In this document: positions 8,599-17,644 of the stretch, piece after piece
Layout of the letters: every line of letters starts with the position of its first letter
Numbering within the stretch: the first letter of the stretch is position 1
From: an uncultured Bacteroidales bacterium
GTDB lineage: Bacteria; Bacteroidota; Bacteroidia; Bacteroidales; F082
NCBI GenBank assembly: GCA_947303625.1
Contig: CAMYYV010000004.1
Span: forward strand, 1 to 54,190
Direction: 5' to 3'
Length of the DNA: 54,190 nt
Program-made: the position numbers and the translations under genes
Notes under the pieces: generated by a model
Databases searched by the model: none
Told to the model about the DNA's origin: nothing
Seen by the model: only the letters and a program-made list of their open reading frames with translations

Positions 8599-9468
8599 TT
8601 ACAGCATTTTCAATAATTCTTTTCCTTCCAACTCCATCTTTGAGAAAGCAAACAGCTTCTTCCCCAAGTCTTTCAATGACGCACCAATGTGATACACAAC
8701 ATCATCAACGATAAGAAATCGGTCATGAACATTGGCCAGAGTCTTGATTTCAATCGGTTCATATTGAAGATTGTGTCTATCAACGTCTTGCTGTAGAGTT
8801 TGCGGGACACCTTTTGTATAGATAGTTGCTGAAACACCTTTCTTCCTTTTAGACAACAACAGTAATACGCTTTCATCAACATAATTGTCGACCAAAACAA
8901 GATTTGTTTTTGCCGACTTGACCAAATCAGTTGCAAAAATATATGCATCAAAGATTTGCCCATCGCAAAATACGCCTTCGACAGGAGGCAAAGCTGTCCG
9001 CACAAAGAATCCGATTTGCTTTTCATTGTTGGAAATACGTTGTTCGTGATCCAACAATTTCTTTTCCACCCTTTGTTCTAATTGTGTGAGTCTGCTATTG
9101 ATGGCATATCCTTTAAGAAGGTAGTCTTTTAGTACCTGATTGGCCCAAATTCTAAACTGCGTGCCTCTTTGTGATTTCACCCGATAACCAACGGAAATGA
9201 TTACATCTAAATTGTAATACTCGATTTGACGAACAACAGACCTGCCTTTTTCTATCTGAACTGTTGCAAAATCTGCAACGGTTGAATCTTTGACCAATTC
9301 TTTTTCCTTGTAAATGTTACTAATATGCCTAGAAATCACCGACTTATCCCTATCAAAAAGCACAGACATCTGATTCAATGACAACCAAACTGACTCATTC
9401 TCAACATGGACCTCCAAATTAAGAATCTCATCTAGTTGATATACCACTATTTTGTTCCCCTTCTCCAT
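8599..9468 (-). CDS. RhuM-family protein with PLD-like C-terminal domain
   Basis: N-terminus WLSLNQMSVLFDRDKSVISRHISNIYKEKEL...YYNLDVIISVGYRVKSQRGTQFRIWANQVLKDYL (RhuM-like); C-terminus VHDRFLIVDDVVYHIGASLKDLGKKLFAFSKM (PLD-like). Confidence 0.85.
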   Translation of the reverse strand: MEKGNKIVVYQLDEILNLEVHVENESVWLSLNQMSVLFDRDKSVISRHISNIYKEKELVKDSTVADFATVQIEKGRSVVRQIEYYNLDVIISVGYRVKSQRGTQFRIWANQVLKDYLLKGYAINSRLTQLEQRVEKKLLDHEQRISNNEKQIGFFVRTALPPVEGVFCDGQIFDAYIFATDLVKSAKTNLVLVDNYVDESVLLLLSKRKKGVSATIYTKGVPQTLQQDVDRHNLQYEPIEIKTLANVHDRFLIVDDVVYHIGASLKDLGKKLFAFSKMELEGKELLKML

Positions 9469-9471
9469 AAT

Positions 9472-11004
9472 TCAACTCCCCCAATTATCCCTATCAAGAC
9501 TGCGATAATTTATTGCCTCAGCGAGGTGTCCCGTCTGAATATTCTCACTTTCATCAAGGTCAGCAATGGTGCGGGAAACCTTTAATATTCTATCGTATGC
9601 GCGAGCCGAGAGCCCCAAGCGATTCATGGCATTTTTAAGGATGGTACGGCAGTCCTCATCCAAATCACAGTATTTCTGAATCAATTGCGAGGTCATCTGC
9701 GCGTTGGCGTGGATGGCAGGATACTCCGCATAGCGCTCCTCCTGAATCTTCCTCGCCTTGATAACGCGCTCGCGCACCACAGCACTGGGTTCTCCACTAC
9801 TCTTCGACGAAAGGTCTTTATAGGCCACGGGCACGACCTCGACATGCAGGTCGATGCGGTCCATCAAGGGGCCGCTGATACGGTTGAGGTACTGCTGCAC
9901 CATGCCAGGTTTGCAGGTGCATTCCTTGTCGGGGTGGTTGTAATAACCACAAGGACAGGGATTCATCGCCGCCACCATCATGAAGTTGGCTGGAAAGTCG
10001 ACGGTCATCTTGGCGCGCGAGATGGTCACGATCCTATCCTCCATTGGTTGCCTCATTACTTCTAGCACAGTGCGCTTGAACTCGGGCAGCTCGTCAAGGA
10101 AGAGTACACCGTTGTGCGCAAGCGAGATTTCGCCAGGCTGCGGATAAGTGCCACCACCCACCAGGCCAGCGTCGCTTATCGTGTGATGAGGACTACGGAA
10201 CGGCCTTGTCCTGACCAAGGCGGCATTGCGCCCCACCAACCCCGCCACAGAATGGATCTTGGTCGTCTCCAGGGCCTCAGCCATCGTCAAAGGCGGCAGG
10301 ATGGTGGGCATGCGTTTGGCGAGCATGGTCTTACCGCTACCCGGAGGACCGATGAGAATGACATTATGACCGCCAGCGGCTGCGATCTCCAAGGCTCGCT
10401 TGATGTTCTCCTGTCCTTTCACGTCGCTGAAGTCGAACTCGTAATCACCGAATTGTTCGCTTTCCAGGCCCTCGATTTTGACGGGCTGAACGAGCAACTC
10501 ACCGTTGAGAATGGAGACAACCTCATGGATATTCTCCACGCCATACACGTCCAGACCCTCTACCACAGCAGCCTCGCGTGCGTTGGGTTTAGGCACAATG
10601 AGACCACGAAAGCCGTCTTGTTTTGCCTTGATGGCGATGGGCAATGCTCCTTTGATGGGTTTGAGCGTGCCGTCGAGCGAGAGCTCGCCCATGATGATGA
10701 ACTGCTCCAACAAATCCGTATTCACCTGTTCCGATGCTGCCATGATACCGATGGCGATAGGCAGGTCGTAAGCCGAGCCTTCCTTGCGGATATCAGCAGG
10801 CGCCATGTTGATGACGATCTTCTTGTGGGGATAGTAATATCCTAAATTAATGATGGCGGCCTCAATGCGTTGTTGGCTTTCTTTGACCGCGTTGTCAGGC
10901 AGACCCACCAGATAGAAGTTGACACCTCTGTCGATGTTCACCTCGATGGTGACCTGAATTGCTTCGATGCCGAAAAGGGCACATCCAAATGTTTTTACTA
11001 GCAT
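9472..11004 (-). CDS. comM: YifB/ComM family Mg-chelatase-like AAA ATPase
   Basis: LVGLPDNAVKESQQRIEAAI, GPPGSGKTMLAKRMPTILPPL, RPFRSPHHTISDAGLVGGG, AAMNPCPCG. Confidence 0.96.
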   Translation of the reverse strand: MLVKTFGCALFGIEAIQVTIEVNIDRGVNFYLVGLPDNAVKESQQRIEAAIINLGYYYPHKKIVINMAPADIRKEGSAYDLPIAIGIMAASEQVNTDLLEQFIIMGELSLDGTLKPIKGALPIAIKAKQDGFRGLIVPKPNAREAAVVEGLDVYGVENIHEVVSILNGELLVQPVKIEGLESEQFGDYEFDFSDVKGQENIKRALEIAAAGGHNVILIGPPGSGKTMLAKRMPTILPPLTMAEALETTKIHSVAGLVGRNAALVRTRPFRSPHHTISDAGLVGGGTYPQPGEISLAHNGVLFLDELPEFKRTVLEVMRQPMEDRIVTISRAKMTVDFPANFMMVAAMNPCPCGYYNHPDKECTCKPGMVQQYLNRISGPLMDRIDLHVEVVPVAYKDLSSKSSGEPSAVVRERVIKARKIQEERYAEYPAIHANAQMTSQLIQKYCDLDEDCRTILKNAMNRLGLSARAYDRILKVSRTIADLDESENIQTGHLAEAINYRSLDRDNWGS

Positions 11005-11180
11005 GATTCTTAGTGTTTAAAGTTTCATGCCGCAAAGATGCAACCCTTGTCAAGAAAAAGCCGTTGATTAAACGTTTGTAGTCGACTGTAGTCGTTTGCT
11101 GTCGTTTGCTGTCGGGTATATTTTTGACAATCAATGATATAAAAAAATAGGCAAATAGAAAAATCTACCTTAAAATAAGA

Positions 11181-11206
11181 GGGCAGACACATAGGTCTGT
11201 CCCTAC
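11181..11206. repeat. short palindromic repeat GGGCAGACacatagGTCTGTCCCTAC
   Basis: Near-perfect 8-nt arms (GGGCAGAC / GTCTGTCC) in the yifB-gldB gap. Confidence 0.7.
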
Positions 11207-11212
11207 ATTAAC

Positions 11213-12220
11213 CTATTTTTTTGGTTTATAACCCGAATCTTGGAATATCTCCTGCAAATCTTTGCGCCCCATCAATTGCGGAAGGGTGAACTCGTGGTAG
11301 GATGCGTAGGACCTGACGATGTTAAGGCCGAAGAACTCGCCCAGACGCGAGGGCGCATCGTTGCTGTAGGCCTGGGTGAAGGGCCCATCGCCAAAAAACA
11401 TCATGTACGTGTCGAGGCCCGCGTCGTAGAGACGACGGCTACCAACGATATCAGCCCACACCGCACCTTCGTTCTCGACCGCCCACCGCCATTGGCTTGC
11501 ATTATAGCCGAGCAGCACGCTGTCGGGCATCGTCGGACACATCGCCTCAACAAAGAAGTTTTGTCGACCACAAAACACCATCTCGCTGATGACCTGTCCC
11601 TGTTTGCGCCATTCATACACATAGAACAAATACAAACAGTTAGCCACGTCTTTTGCCAACGTCGCCACATTGGTACGCTCAGCAATGTAACGCGGCATCC
11701 CGATTTGGTCGTACACCTCGTCTCCGTCGAGATACCAATCCAAGGAGATCACCAATTGGTCGTTGATGATTTGCACAGGAGCCACGTCGGCCAAGACACC
11801 CGTAACGCAGGTGAAGGCTTTTGTTGGAAGCTGGATATCGGGATAATAATAATGGAAATGTGCCATCACATCCTCCACCATCGGCTCCACTTGTTTCAAA
11901 TCAGGAAAAGCCTCCTGCACTTTATTGTATAGAGTGATACTGAAGGGGTCAGTGGCGAAACCCTTGAGATAGCACACTGCATCGGGATTGCTGAGGTCGC
12001 CGCCGAGGAAGGGTCGGTAGCTGTCCTGTATCTTTATCAACTCCTGCTGGAAGTTAGTCGTGTCAAGGTTGAAGAGCACCTGTTCATATCGGTCGAATTC
12101 AAGGTCATAGGGCTCGGTTTTGACGTTGAGTTTGGCTTTATAGGCGGGGGCTTGCTCGTGGCACGAGGCCATGACTAGGAGGAGACCCAGCAGCGATAAG
12201 GTTTTTGCTATGGTTTTCAT
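11213..12220 (-). CDS. gldB: gliding motility lipoprotein GldB homolog
   Basis: Lipoprotein signal LLLVMASCHE; FDRYEQVLFNLDT...PFLGGDLSNPDA...YKPKK resembles the GldB family. Confidence 0.82.
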   Translation of the reverse strand: MKTIAKTLSLLGLLLVMASCHEQAPAYKAKLNVKTEPYDLEFDRYEQVLFNLDTTNFQQELIKIQDSYRPFLGGDLSNPDAVCYLKGFATDPFSITLYNKVQEAFPDLKQVEPMVEDVMAHFHYYYPDIQLPTKAFTCVTGVLADVAPVQIINDQLVISLDWYLDGDEVYDQIGMPRYIAERTNVATLAKDVANCLYLFYVYEWRKQGQVISEMVFCGRQNFFVEAMCPTMPDSVLLGYNASQWRWAVENEGAVWADIVGSRRLYDAGLDTYMMFFGDGPFTQAYSNDAPSRLGEFFGLNIVRSYASYHEFTLPQLMGRKDLQEIFQDSGYKPKK

Positions 12221-12232
12221 GTGTGTTCTCTT

Positions 12233-12322
12233 TCGCCCCCATGGGGCTTAGGTTCATACTCTGTTCTCATGCAGGGACTTACGTCGCCTGTTTACTGGTA
12301 TGTCGCCCCTACGAGGCTTGGC
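12233..12322. repeat. two related copies of TCGCCCC[C/T]A[T/C]G[G/A]GGCTT[A/G]G (12233-12252 and 12303-12322)
   Basis: Direct repeat read by eye; copy 2 overlaps the 3' end of cinA (stop at 12309). Confidence 0.65.
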
Positions 12323-13565
12323 TTATTAGTATTTGTTGGCGTAGCATCTCATAGGCTGTCACCGTAGCGCGGTTGATGACGTTCTCGCGGTCTTTGCCGA
12401 AGTTGAATCGTTTGGAGACAACCCCACGGGCCGAGGCCACACCGATCCATACTGTGCCGACGGGGTTCTCTTCGCTGCCGCCGCCCGGACCGGCTACGCC
12501 CGTGGTAGCCACGCCGAAGTCGGCCTCCATCAAGTCGCGCACACCTTTGGCCATGCCTTCCACCACTTGCTGGCTGACAACACCATATTGCTCAATCGTT
12601 GCGGCAGGCACGCCCAGTACCTTGGTCTTCATCGGGGTGGCATAGGTGACCGCCGTGCCTTTGAACACCTCCGAGCTGCCCGGGATGAGGGTGACGACAT
12701 GGGCAATATTGCCGCCCGTGCAGCTCTCAGCCGAGGCAAAGGTCTTGCCCCGCTCCATCAAGAGGTCGAACACCGTGCGCTCGATAGTCTGGTCTTGCAT
12801 GGCGAAGATATATTCAGGGATAAGTAGGGATAGTTTCCCGACCTGTTCGTCCAACGTCGCATGCAGCATATAGGCATCCTCGTGGCGTCCGCTTAGGCGC
12901 AGACGCACCATGCCATATTGCGGCAGATAAGCCAGGGAAAGGTAATCAGGCAAAGCCTCTTCCCAATCTTTGATTTTATCGGCCAAAAACGACTCACCGA
13001 TGCCTGTTGTCATCACCACGCGCTTCTCGTAAGGCAGAGCTTGGAAACGCTGCTTGATGCGTGGCAGGAGTTCTTCAATGAAGATGCCTTTCATCTCGAA
13101 GGGCACGCCCGGCATAAACGCGAACACGGTGCCTTGTTTCTCCAGCCACATGCACGACGCCGTCCCGTAAGTGTTTGGGATATATTGGCAAGCTTTTGGC
13201 AACATGGCCTGACCGCGGTTGCGTTCGCTCATCTGGAAGCCGCGGCGGTTGAAGAGGGCAACGATATTGTCGTAGGCCTCCTGGCAAAACGCCAACTCGG
13301 TGTCGAAGAACTTGCACACCGTGGGCTTTGTGATGTCGTCGGCAGTGGGCCCGAGGCCTCCTGTAACCAAGACGAGGTCGGCATCCATGCAAGCATTGAG
13401 TGCATCGAGGATGGACTGTTCCGAATCTCCAATGGTCAAGGCGGAATCAAGATGAAATCCAGCATCTGAAAGATGCTCACCGAGCCATGCAGCATTGGTA
13501 TTTACCACCTGACCTATTAGCAGTTCATCACCGATCGAAATATTCTTTATTACAACTTCTTTCAT
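12309..13565 (-). CDS. cinA: CinA family protein (nicotinamide-nucleotide amidohydrolase/competence-damage-inducible protein)
   Basis: ISIGDELLIGQVVNTNAAWLGEHL, VTGGLGPTADDITK, SAESCTGGNIAHVVT, TTGVAGPGGGSEENPVGTVWIG. Start placed at MKEVV because the ORF-track start (13583) overlaps the -7 element. Confidence 0.95.
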   Translation of the reverse strand: MKEVVIKNISIGDELLIGQVVNTNAAWLGEHLSDAGFHLDSALTIGDSEQSILDALNACMDADLVLVTGGLGPTADDITKPTVCKFFDTELAFCQEAYDNIVALFNRRGFQMSERNRGQAMLPKACQYIPNTYGTASCMWLEKQGTVFAFMPGVPFEMKGIFIEELLPRIKQRFQALPYEKRVVMTTGIGESFLADKIKDWEEALPDYLSLAYLPQYGMVRLRLSGRHEDAYMLHATLDEQVGKLSLLIPEYIFAMQDQTIERTVFDLLMERGKTFASAESCTGGNIAHVVTLIPGSSEVFKGTAVTYATPMKTKVLGVPAATIEQYGVVSQQVVEGMAKGVRDLMEADFGVATTGVAGPGGGSEENPVGTVWIGVASARGVVSKRFNFGKDRENVINRATVTAYEMLRQQILISQAS

Positions 13566-13580
13566 TTGACTATTTTTGTG

Positions 13581-13588
13581 CAAAGATA
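13581..13588 (-). promoter_or_regulatory. Bacteroidota -7 element TATCTTTG for cinA
   Basis: CAAAGATA on the plus strand, 16 nt upstream of the ATG at 13565. Confidence 0.6.
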
Positions 13589-13640
13589 GGCCATTTTTCG
13601 GCTATCGTCACGAAAAGAACGGACTTTTCAATATTTTTCG

Positions 13641-13648
13641 TACTTTTG
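13641..13648 (+). promoter_or_regulatory. Bacteroidota -7 element TACTTTTG for the nucleoside phosphorylase gene
   Basis: TAnnTTTG match, 26 nt upstream of the ATG. Confidence 0.6.
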
Positions 13649-13673
13649 CATGTTTTAAAAACATATCATCATA

Positions 13674-14555
13674 ATGAATCAACCTATTCCTGCATCACAA
13701 TTGGTCCTCAACAGTGAGGGCGCAATATATCATTTGAATCTTCATCCTGACCAACTGGCTGACAACGTCATCTTGGTTGGCGATCCAGGGCGTGTCGATA
13801 TGATTGCCTCGTTTTTCGACAAAATCGAGGTGAAACGTCAGAACCGTGAACTCGTCACCCGCACGGGCTATTTCAACGGCCAGCGCATTACCGTGCTCAG
13901 CACGGGCATGGGCACCGACAACCTCGACATCGTGATGAACGAACTCGACGCTTTGGCCAACATCGACCTGAAGACAAGAATGCCCCGTGAAGAGCATCGC
14001 TCGTTGAATCTCATCCGTCTCGGCACTTGCGGTGCTTTGCAACCCGATATTGATGTGGACGACAGTTATGTGGCCACGCGCTATGCCATCGGCTTGGACG
14101 GCTTGCTTTATTTTTATGAAAAGCACAACGAGATAAACGAAATTGCCATACGCGATGCCTTCATCGAGCAGATGGACTACCCGAAAGACCTGCCCTTGCC
14201 TTATGTCGTGGAAGGCTCAAAAACACTTTTCGACAAACTTGCCAAAGGCTATTATCAAGGCATAACCGCCACAGCGCCAGGATTCTACGGCCCACAAGGC
14301 CGAACATTGAGAATGCATCTCGCCTATCCCGAAAACAACCGCAAAATCGAAGCTTTCGACTACCAAGGGTGGCATGTGTGCAATTTCGAGATGGAGTCGT
14401 CGGCACTTTACGGCCTTGGCAAGATGATGGGACACAACTGCCTGACCATCTGCGTGGTAGTGGCCAACCGCGTCACTGAAAAGTTCGCCACTGACTATCA
14501 TCCCTACGTGAAAAAACTTGTCCAAAACACCTTGGAGCGGTTAACAAATCTTTAA
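13674..14555 (+). CDS. udp: nucleoside (uridine) phosphorylase
   Basis: VILVGDPGRVDMIASFFD, STGMGTDNLDIVMNELDAL, CNFEMESSALYGLGKMMGH. Confidence 0.9.
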   Translation: MNQPIPASQLVLNSEGAIYHLNLHPDQLADNVILVGDPGRVDMIASFFDKIEVKRQNRELVTRTGYFNGQRITVLSTGMGTDNLDIVMNELDALANIDLKTRMPREEHRSLNLIRLGTCGALQPDIDVDDSYVATRYAIGLDGLLYFYEKHNEINEIAIRDAFIEQMDYPKDLPLPYVVEGSKTLFDKLAKGYYQGITATAPGFYGPQGRTLRMHLAYPENNRKIEAFDYQGWHVCNFEMESSALYGLGKMMGHNCLTICVVVANRVTEKFATDYHPYVKKLVQNTLERLTNL

Positions 14556-14615
14556 AGGACAAACAAAGTTTTACTTTTTTTTCCATTTCTTCACAAATGG
14601 TAAGAAAAAAATTTC

Positions 14616-14623
14616 TATCTTTG
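14616..14623 (+). promoter_or_regulatory. Bacteroidota -7 element TATCTTTG for the OmpA-family gene
   Basis: Canonical TAnnTTTG, 54 nt upstream of the ATG at 14677. Confidence 0.65.
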
Positions 14624-14676
14624 CCGCTCATATTGAATATGTGAAATAATAAACCTAAAATAGTACTCAAAAAGCA

Positions 14677-15957
14677 ATGAAGAAAGTATTTATCACATTG
14701 GTCGCATTTCTTGCAGTTTCCAGTTCGGTTATGGCTGCAGGTCATGTGGATTCGGTTCGTTATCTGACGACCAAAGCCTGGAAAAACTGGTTTATCTCTG
14801 GCGAAGGAAGCCTCGACTGGTGGCAGGGATCTGACATGCATCCATACGGCAACTATACTGCAGTTCAATGGGGCAGGCCTTCATTTGGTGGCGGCGTCAG
14901 CGTGGGCAAATGGCTCAATCACAGCATTGGCCTTCGCCTTGCATATGATATAAACGGTGGCAAAAGTTATATTGATGGTTTGTATCCCGATCGTGAATTC
15001 TTGTTCGGTTTCCTCTATGACGACATGAACGATCCGGACGAAAACGGTTTCTACAGAACCTCCTTCATCTATCACGACATTCATGGAGATGTGCTGTTCA
15101 GCCCCATCGATTACTTCCAAGGCTTCTATAATCCCGAAAGGATTTGGACTCCTGTCATTTATGTTGGTATGGGTGCCGCCTCGGTCAGTGAAGACATCTT
15201 GATCAATCCGACTTTCATCCATAACGTTAGACACAGAAATGTCGATGCGGAACAGAAAGGTCTCAACTTTGAGTTCTCGTTCAACGCAGGTTTGATCAAC
15301 AATTTCCGTTTAAGCGATCATTTCGACCTTAGTTTGGCTCTTAAATGGTCGACACAGGAATGGCATATTGACTCTTGGTATTATGAGACAGGTGGTATGA
15401 ACAGCGACCAAAGTCTGGCATACCCTGATGACATCCGCCCCAAGAGAGCTGACAACAACTATTCCGTGGGTGTTGGCGTCATCTACTACTTCAGCAGAGA
15501 GTACGATCTTCCCAAGGACTGCTGCGCCGAATTGGATTCCATCAAGAAGCTCTTGCCCCTCTTCCCCGACACTGTGATGGTTCACGACACCGTCGTGAAG
15601 TTCGTCAACGTACAGTCGGAAGACATCCTGAGCTATCCTTTCTCCATTTTCTTCAACCGCGACTCCTACCAGTTGATGTCGAGAAGAGACATCGTCAACC
15701 TGAGAGAGATTGCCAACGTGGCCATGAAGAACGGTTACAAGCTGCGTCTGACGGGTTCGTGCGACAGCGCCACCCACACGCCGTCCTACAACCAGACCCT
15801 TTCGGAGAACCGCTGCAACAAGATCAAGATCGAACTTCTTGAATTAGGTGTCCCCGAAGATCAAATCATCATCGAGCCAATCGGCGGTGTGAAGAAACTC
15901 GATCCGACGGAATACGACCGCCGCGTGTTAATCCAACTGGTCAAAGAAGCCGAGTAA
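14677..15957 (+). CDS. OmpA family outer-membrane protein
   Basis: Signal peptide, beta-barrel N-terminus, OmpA-like C-terminus (LTGSCDSATHTPSYNQTLSENRCNKIKIELLELGV...YDRRVLIQL). Confidence 0.88.
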   Translation: MKKVFITLVAFLAVSSSVMAAGHVDSVRYLTTKAWKNWFISGEGSLDWWQGSDMHPYGNYTAVQWGRPSFGGGVSVGKWLNHSIGLRLAYDINGGKSYIDGLYPDREFLFGFLYDDMNDPDENGFYRTSFIYHDIHGDVLFSPIDYFQGFYNPERIWTPVIYVGMGAASVSEDILINPTFIHNVRHRNVDAEQKGLNFEFSFNAGLINNFRLSDHFDLSLALKWSTQEWHIDSWYYETGGMNSDQSLAYPDDIRPKRADNNYSVGVGVIYYFSREYDLPKDCCAELDSIKKLLPLFPDTVMVHDTVVKFVNVQSEDILSYPFSIFFNRDSYQLMSRRDIVNLREIANVAMKNGYKLRLTGSCDSATHTPSYNQTLSENRCNKIKIELLELGVPEDQIIIEPIGGVKKLDPTEYDRRVLIQLVKEAE

Positions 15958-15983
15958 GTATCGGCTGAAAGCACCAAAGAAAA

Positions 15984-16019
15984 GAAGCCTGACGGTATCG
16001 TCAGACTTCTTTTCTTTTT
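15984..16019 (+). terminator. rho-independent terminator after the ompA-like gene
   Basis: GAAGcCTGACG-gtat-CGTCAGaCTTC followed by a T-rich tract. Confidence 0.85.
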
Positions 16020-16029
16020 CGAGAAGACA

Positions 16030-16722
16030 TCAATACAAGATGCCCACCTCAAGACCAATGAAGTTGTTGCGTAAGACGCTGCCCGTCTGTTTCTCAAGCG
16101 AGTTCACAAAAGCATTAGAGAAGCTATGGTCGAAAGTCAACTGGGCAAAGGCGCTCCATTCGCTATTGATCTCATATTCGGCACCCAAACCGAAAATCAT
16201 CGACGCCTGCAACAAACGGTATTGGTTGGTGCAATCCCTATAGTCTTGATCCTCATACGCCACCCAATAAAAGTCGTATTCGTCATGGGCCAAGTCCTTG
16301 AGATTAAAGCCAAGGCCGCCACCCGCCTCAACAAAAGCGCTAAACGAATCGGAGACTCCAACACGGAGCTTGACTTTAAGCGGGATCTCCACATTGACAG
16401 CCTTCATCCGACGCAACACTGACACATTGGTTTCCTCCAAGAAGTCTTCCACATAGCGACAATCGGTGAAAGAATACTTCTCGCGCAAAAAACAAAGGTT
16501 GGCACCCGTGGAGACAGCGATATTGTTGGTGAAATAGTGGTCATAGACCAACCCTGCATTGAAGCCAATCCTCGGCCCATAGCCTTTGGCAGCAGTGGAA
16601 CCCGTGCTAGCCCAATCGAACGTCGGGCCCGCCTTAATACCATACCTTACCTCCCTGGTTTGGGCGTTACCAGCCAAGGAAAACGCAGCTATCAAGCTGA
16701 TAATCAACAAAGTTTTTTTCAT
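16030..16722 (-). CDS. outer-membrane beta-barrel protein (PF13568-like)
   Basis: Signal peptide ending AGNAQ; YGIKAGPTFDWAS...GYGPRIGFNAGLVYDHYFTNNIAVSTGANL...FIGLEVGILY. Confidence 0.85.
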   Translation of the reverse strand: MKKTLLIISLIAAFSLAGNAQTREVRYGIKAGPTFDWASTGSTAAKGYGPRIGFNAGLVYDHYFTNNIAVSTGANLCFLREKYSFTDCRYVEDFLEETNVSVLRRMKAVNVEIPLKVKLRVGVSDSFSAFVEAGGGLGFNLKDLAHDEYDFYWVAYEDQDYRDCTNQYRLLQASMIFGLGAEYEINSEWSAFAQLTFDHSFSNAFVNSLEKQTGSVLRNNFIGLEVGILY

Positions 16723-16792
16723 AATAATGATATTTGAACCTACAAAGGTAATTTATTTTGACGACATTTCCCAAAAATTGAAAAATGATTCT

Positions 16793-16800
16793 TACTTTTG
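16793..16800 (+). promoter_or_regulatory. Bacteroidota -7 element TACTTTTG for the 16840 gene
   Basis: TAnnTTTG, 40 nt upstream of the ATG. Confidence 0.55.
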
Positions 16801-16839
16801 TAGCCAAATCATTCAAATCATTCACTAAAACACACCAAA

Positions 16840-17565
16840 ATGAAAAAGACGTTATTATTGATTGCAGCCCTGCTCATGATGGGTAGCGCAGCATTCGCAG
16901 GCGGTGGCTTCGATATCGCCATCGGTCCGAAAATCGGCTACCAGACCGCCAAGTTGTCGTACAACAAGGCCGACATCTCATCAGGTTTCTCAAACCATTT
17001 CACAGTGGGTGTCTTTGGCCGCGTCACCGTTGGCCGCGTCTATGTGCAACCCGAAGTGCTCTACTTCAAGACAACCAACGTCTTCGACGCAAGCGTTGTG
17101 GGCGTTGAAAGCGAGAACCTGTTTAACCTTCCCACTGGAGCCAACATCAATCTCACCTTGAACCAGATGAACCTTCAGGTACCCATCATGGTTGGTGTCA
17201 ACCTCATCGACCTCGACATCGTCACTCTACGTGCCCAAGTCGGCCCCACCGCCAACTTCATCTTGAGTTCAAAGACCCTGTACGATGAGACCTACACCCT
17301 TGAAGAGCAGCAATACAATCTGGAGACACATGACGCTACAAGCGACCAAGATTTCAACCCCAAAAGCATCTCCTGGGGATTGCAAGCCGGTCTTGGCGTC
17401 GACGTGCTGAAGCGTCTCACGCTTGATGTGAACTACAACTTCGGCTTGAGTGGCATGTTCGACAGCCTGAACAACACCACCCTTGGCGAAACCTTCGATT
17501 TCGGCAACATCGACAACACCAAGCAGAACATGTTTATTGTGACCGTGGGCTTCAAGTTCCTTTGA
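16840..17565 (+). CDS. outer-membrane beta-barrel protein (PF13568-like)
   Basis: MKKTLLLIAALLMMGSAAFAGGGFDIAIGPKIGYQTAKL...SWGLQAGLGVDVLKRLTLDVNYNFGLSG...VGFKFL. Confidence 0.85.
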   Translation: MKKTLLLIAALLMMGSAAFAGGGFDIAIGPKIGYQTAKLSYNKADISSGFSNHFTVGVFGRVTVGRVYVQPEVLYFKTTNVFDASVVGVESENLFNLPTGANINLTLNQMNLQVPIMVGVNLIDLDIVTLRAQVGPTANFILSSKTLYDETYTLEEQQYNLETHDATSDQDFNPKSISWGLQAGLGVDVLKRLTLDVNYNFGLSGMFDSLNNTTLGETFDFGNIDNTKQNMFIVTVGFKFL

Positions 17566-17590
17566 TATTCCCGACCACACGCATAAATAT

Positions 17591-17626
17591 AAAGAGAGCG
17601 GCTCATCAACGAGCCGCTCTCTTTTT
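17591..17626 (+). terminator. rho-independent terminator
   Basis: AAAGAGAGCGGCTC-atcaac-GAGCCGCTCTCTTTTT. Confidence 0.9.
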
Positions 17627-17644
17627 GTTTTGTGGTGACTTTGT

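Noticed and set aside
11430-11446. CGTCGTAGAGACGACG palindrome-like sequence in gldB
   Set aside because: Short, lacks the full 28-nt architecture of the GTAGAGACG palindromes and encodes normal-looking sequence (SRRLYDA).
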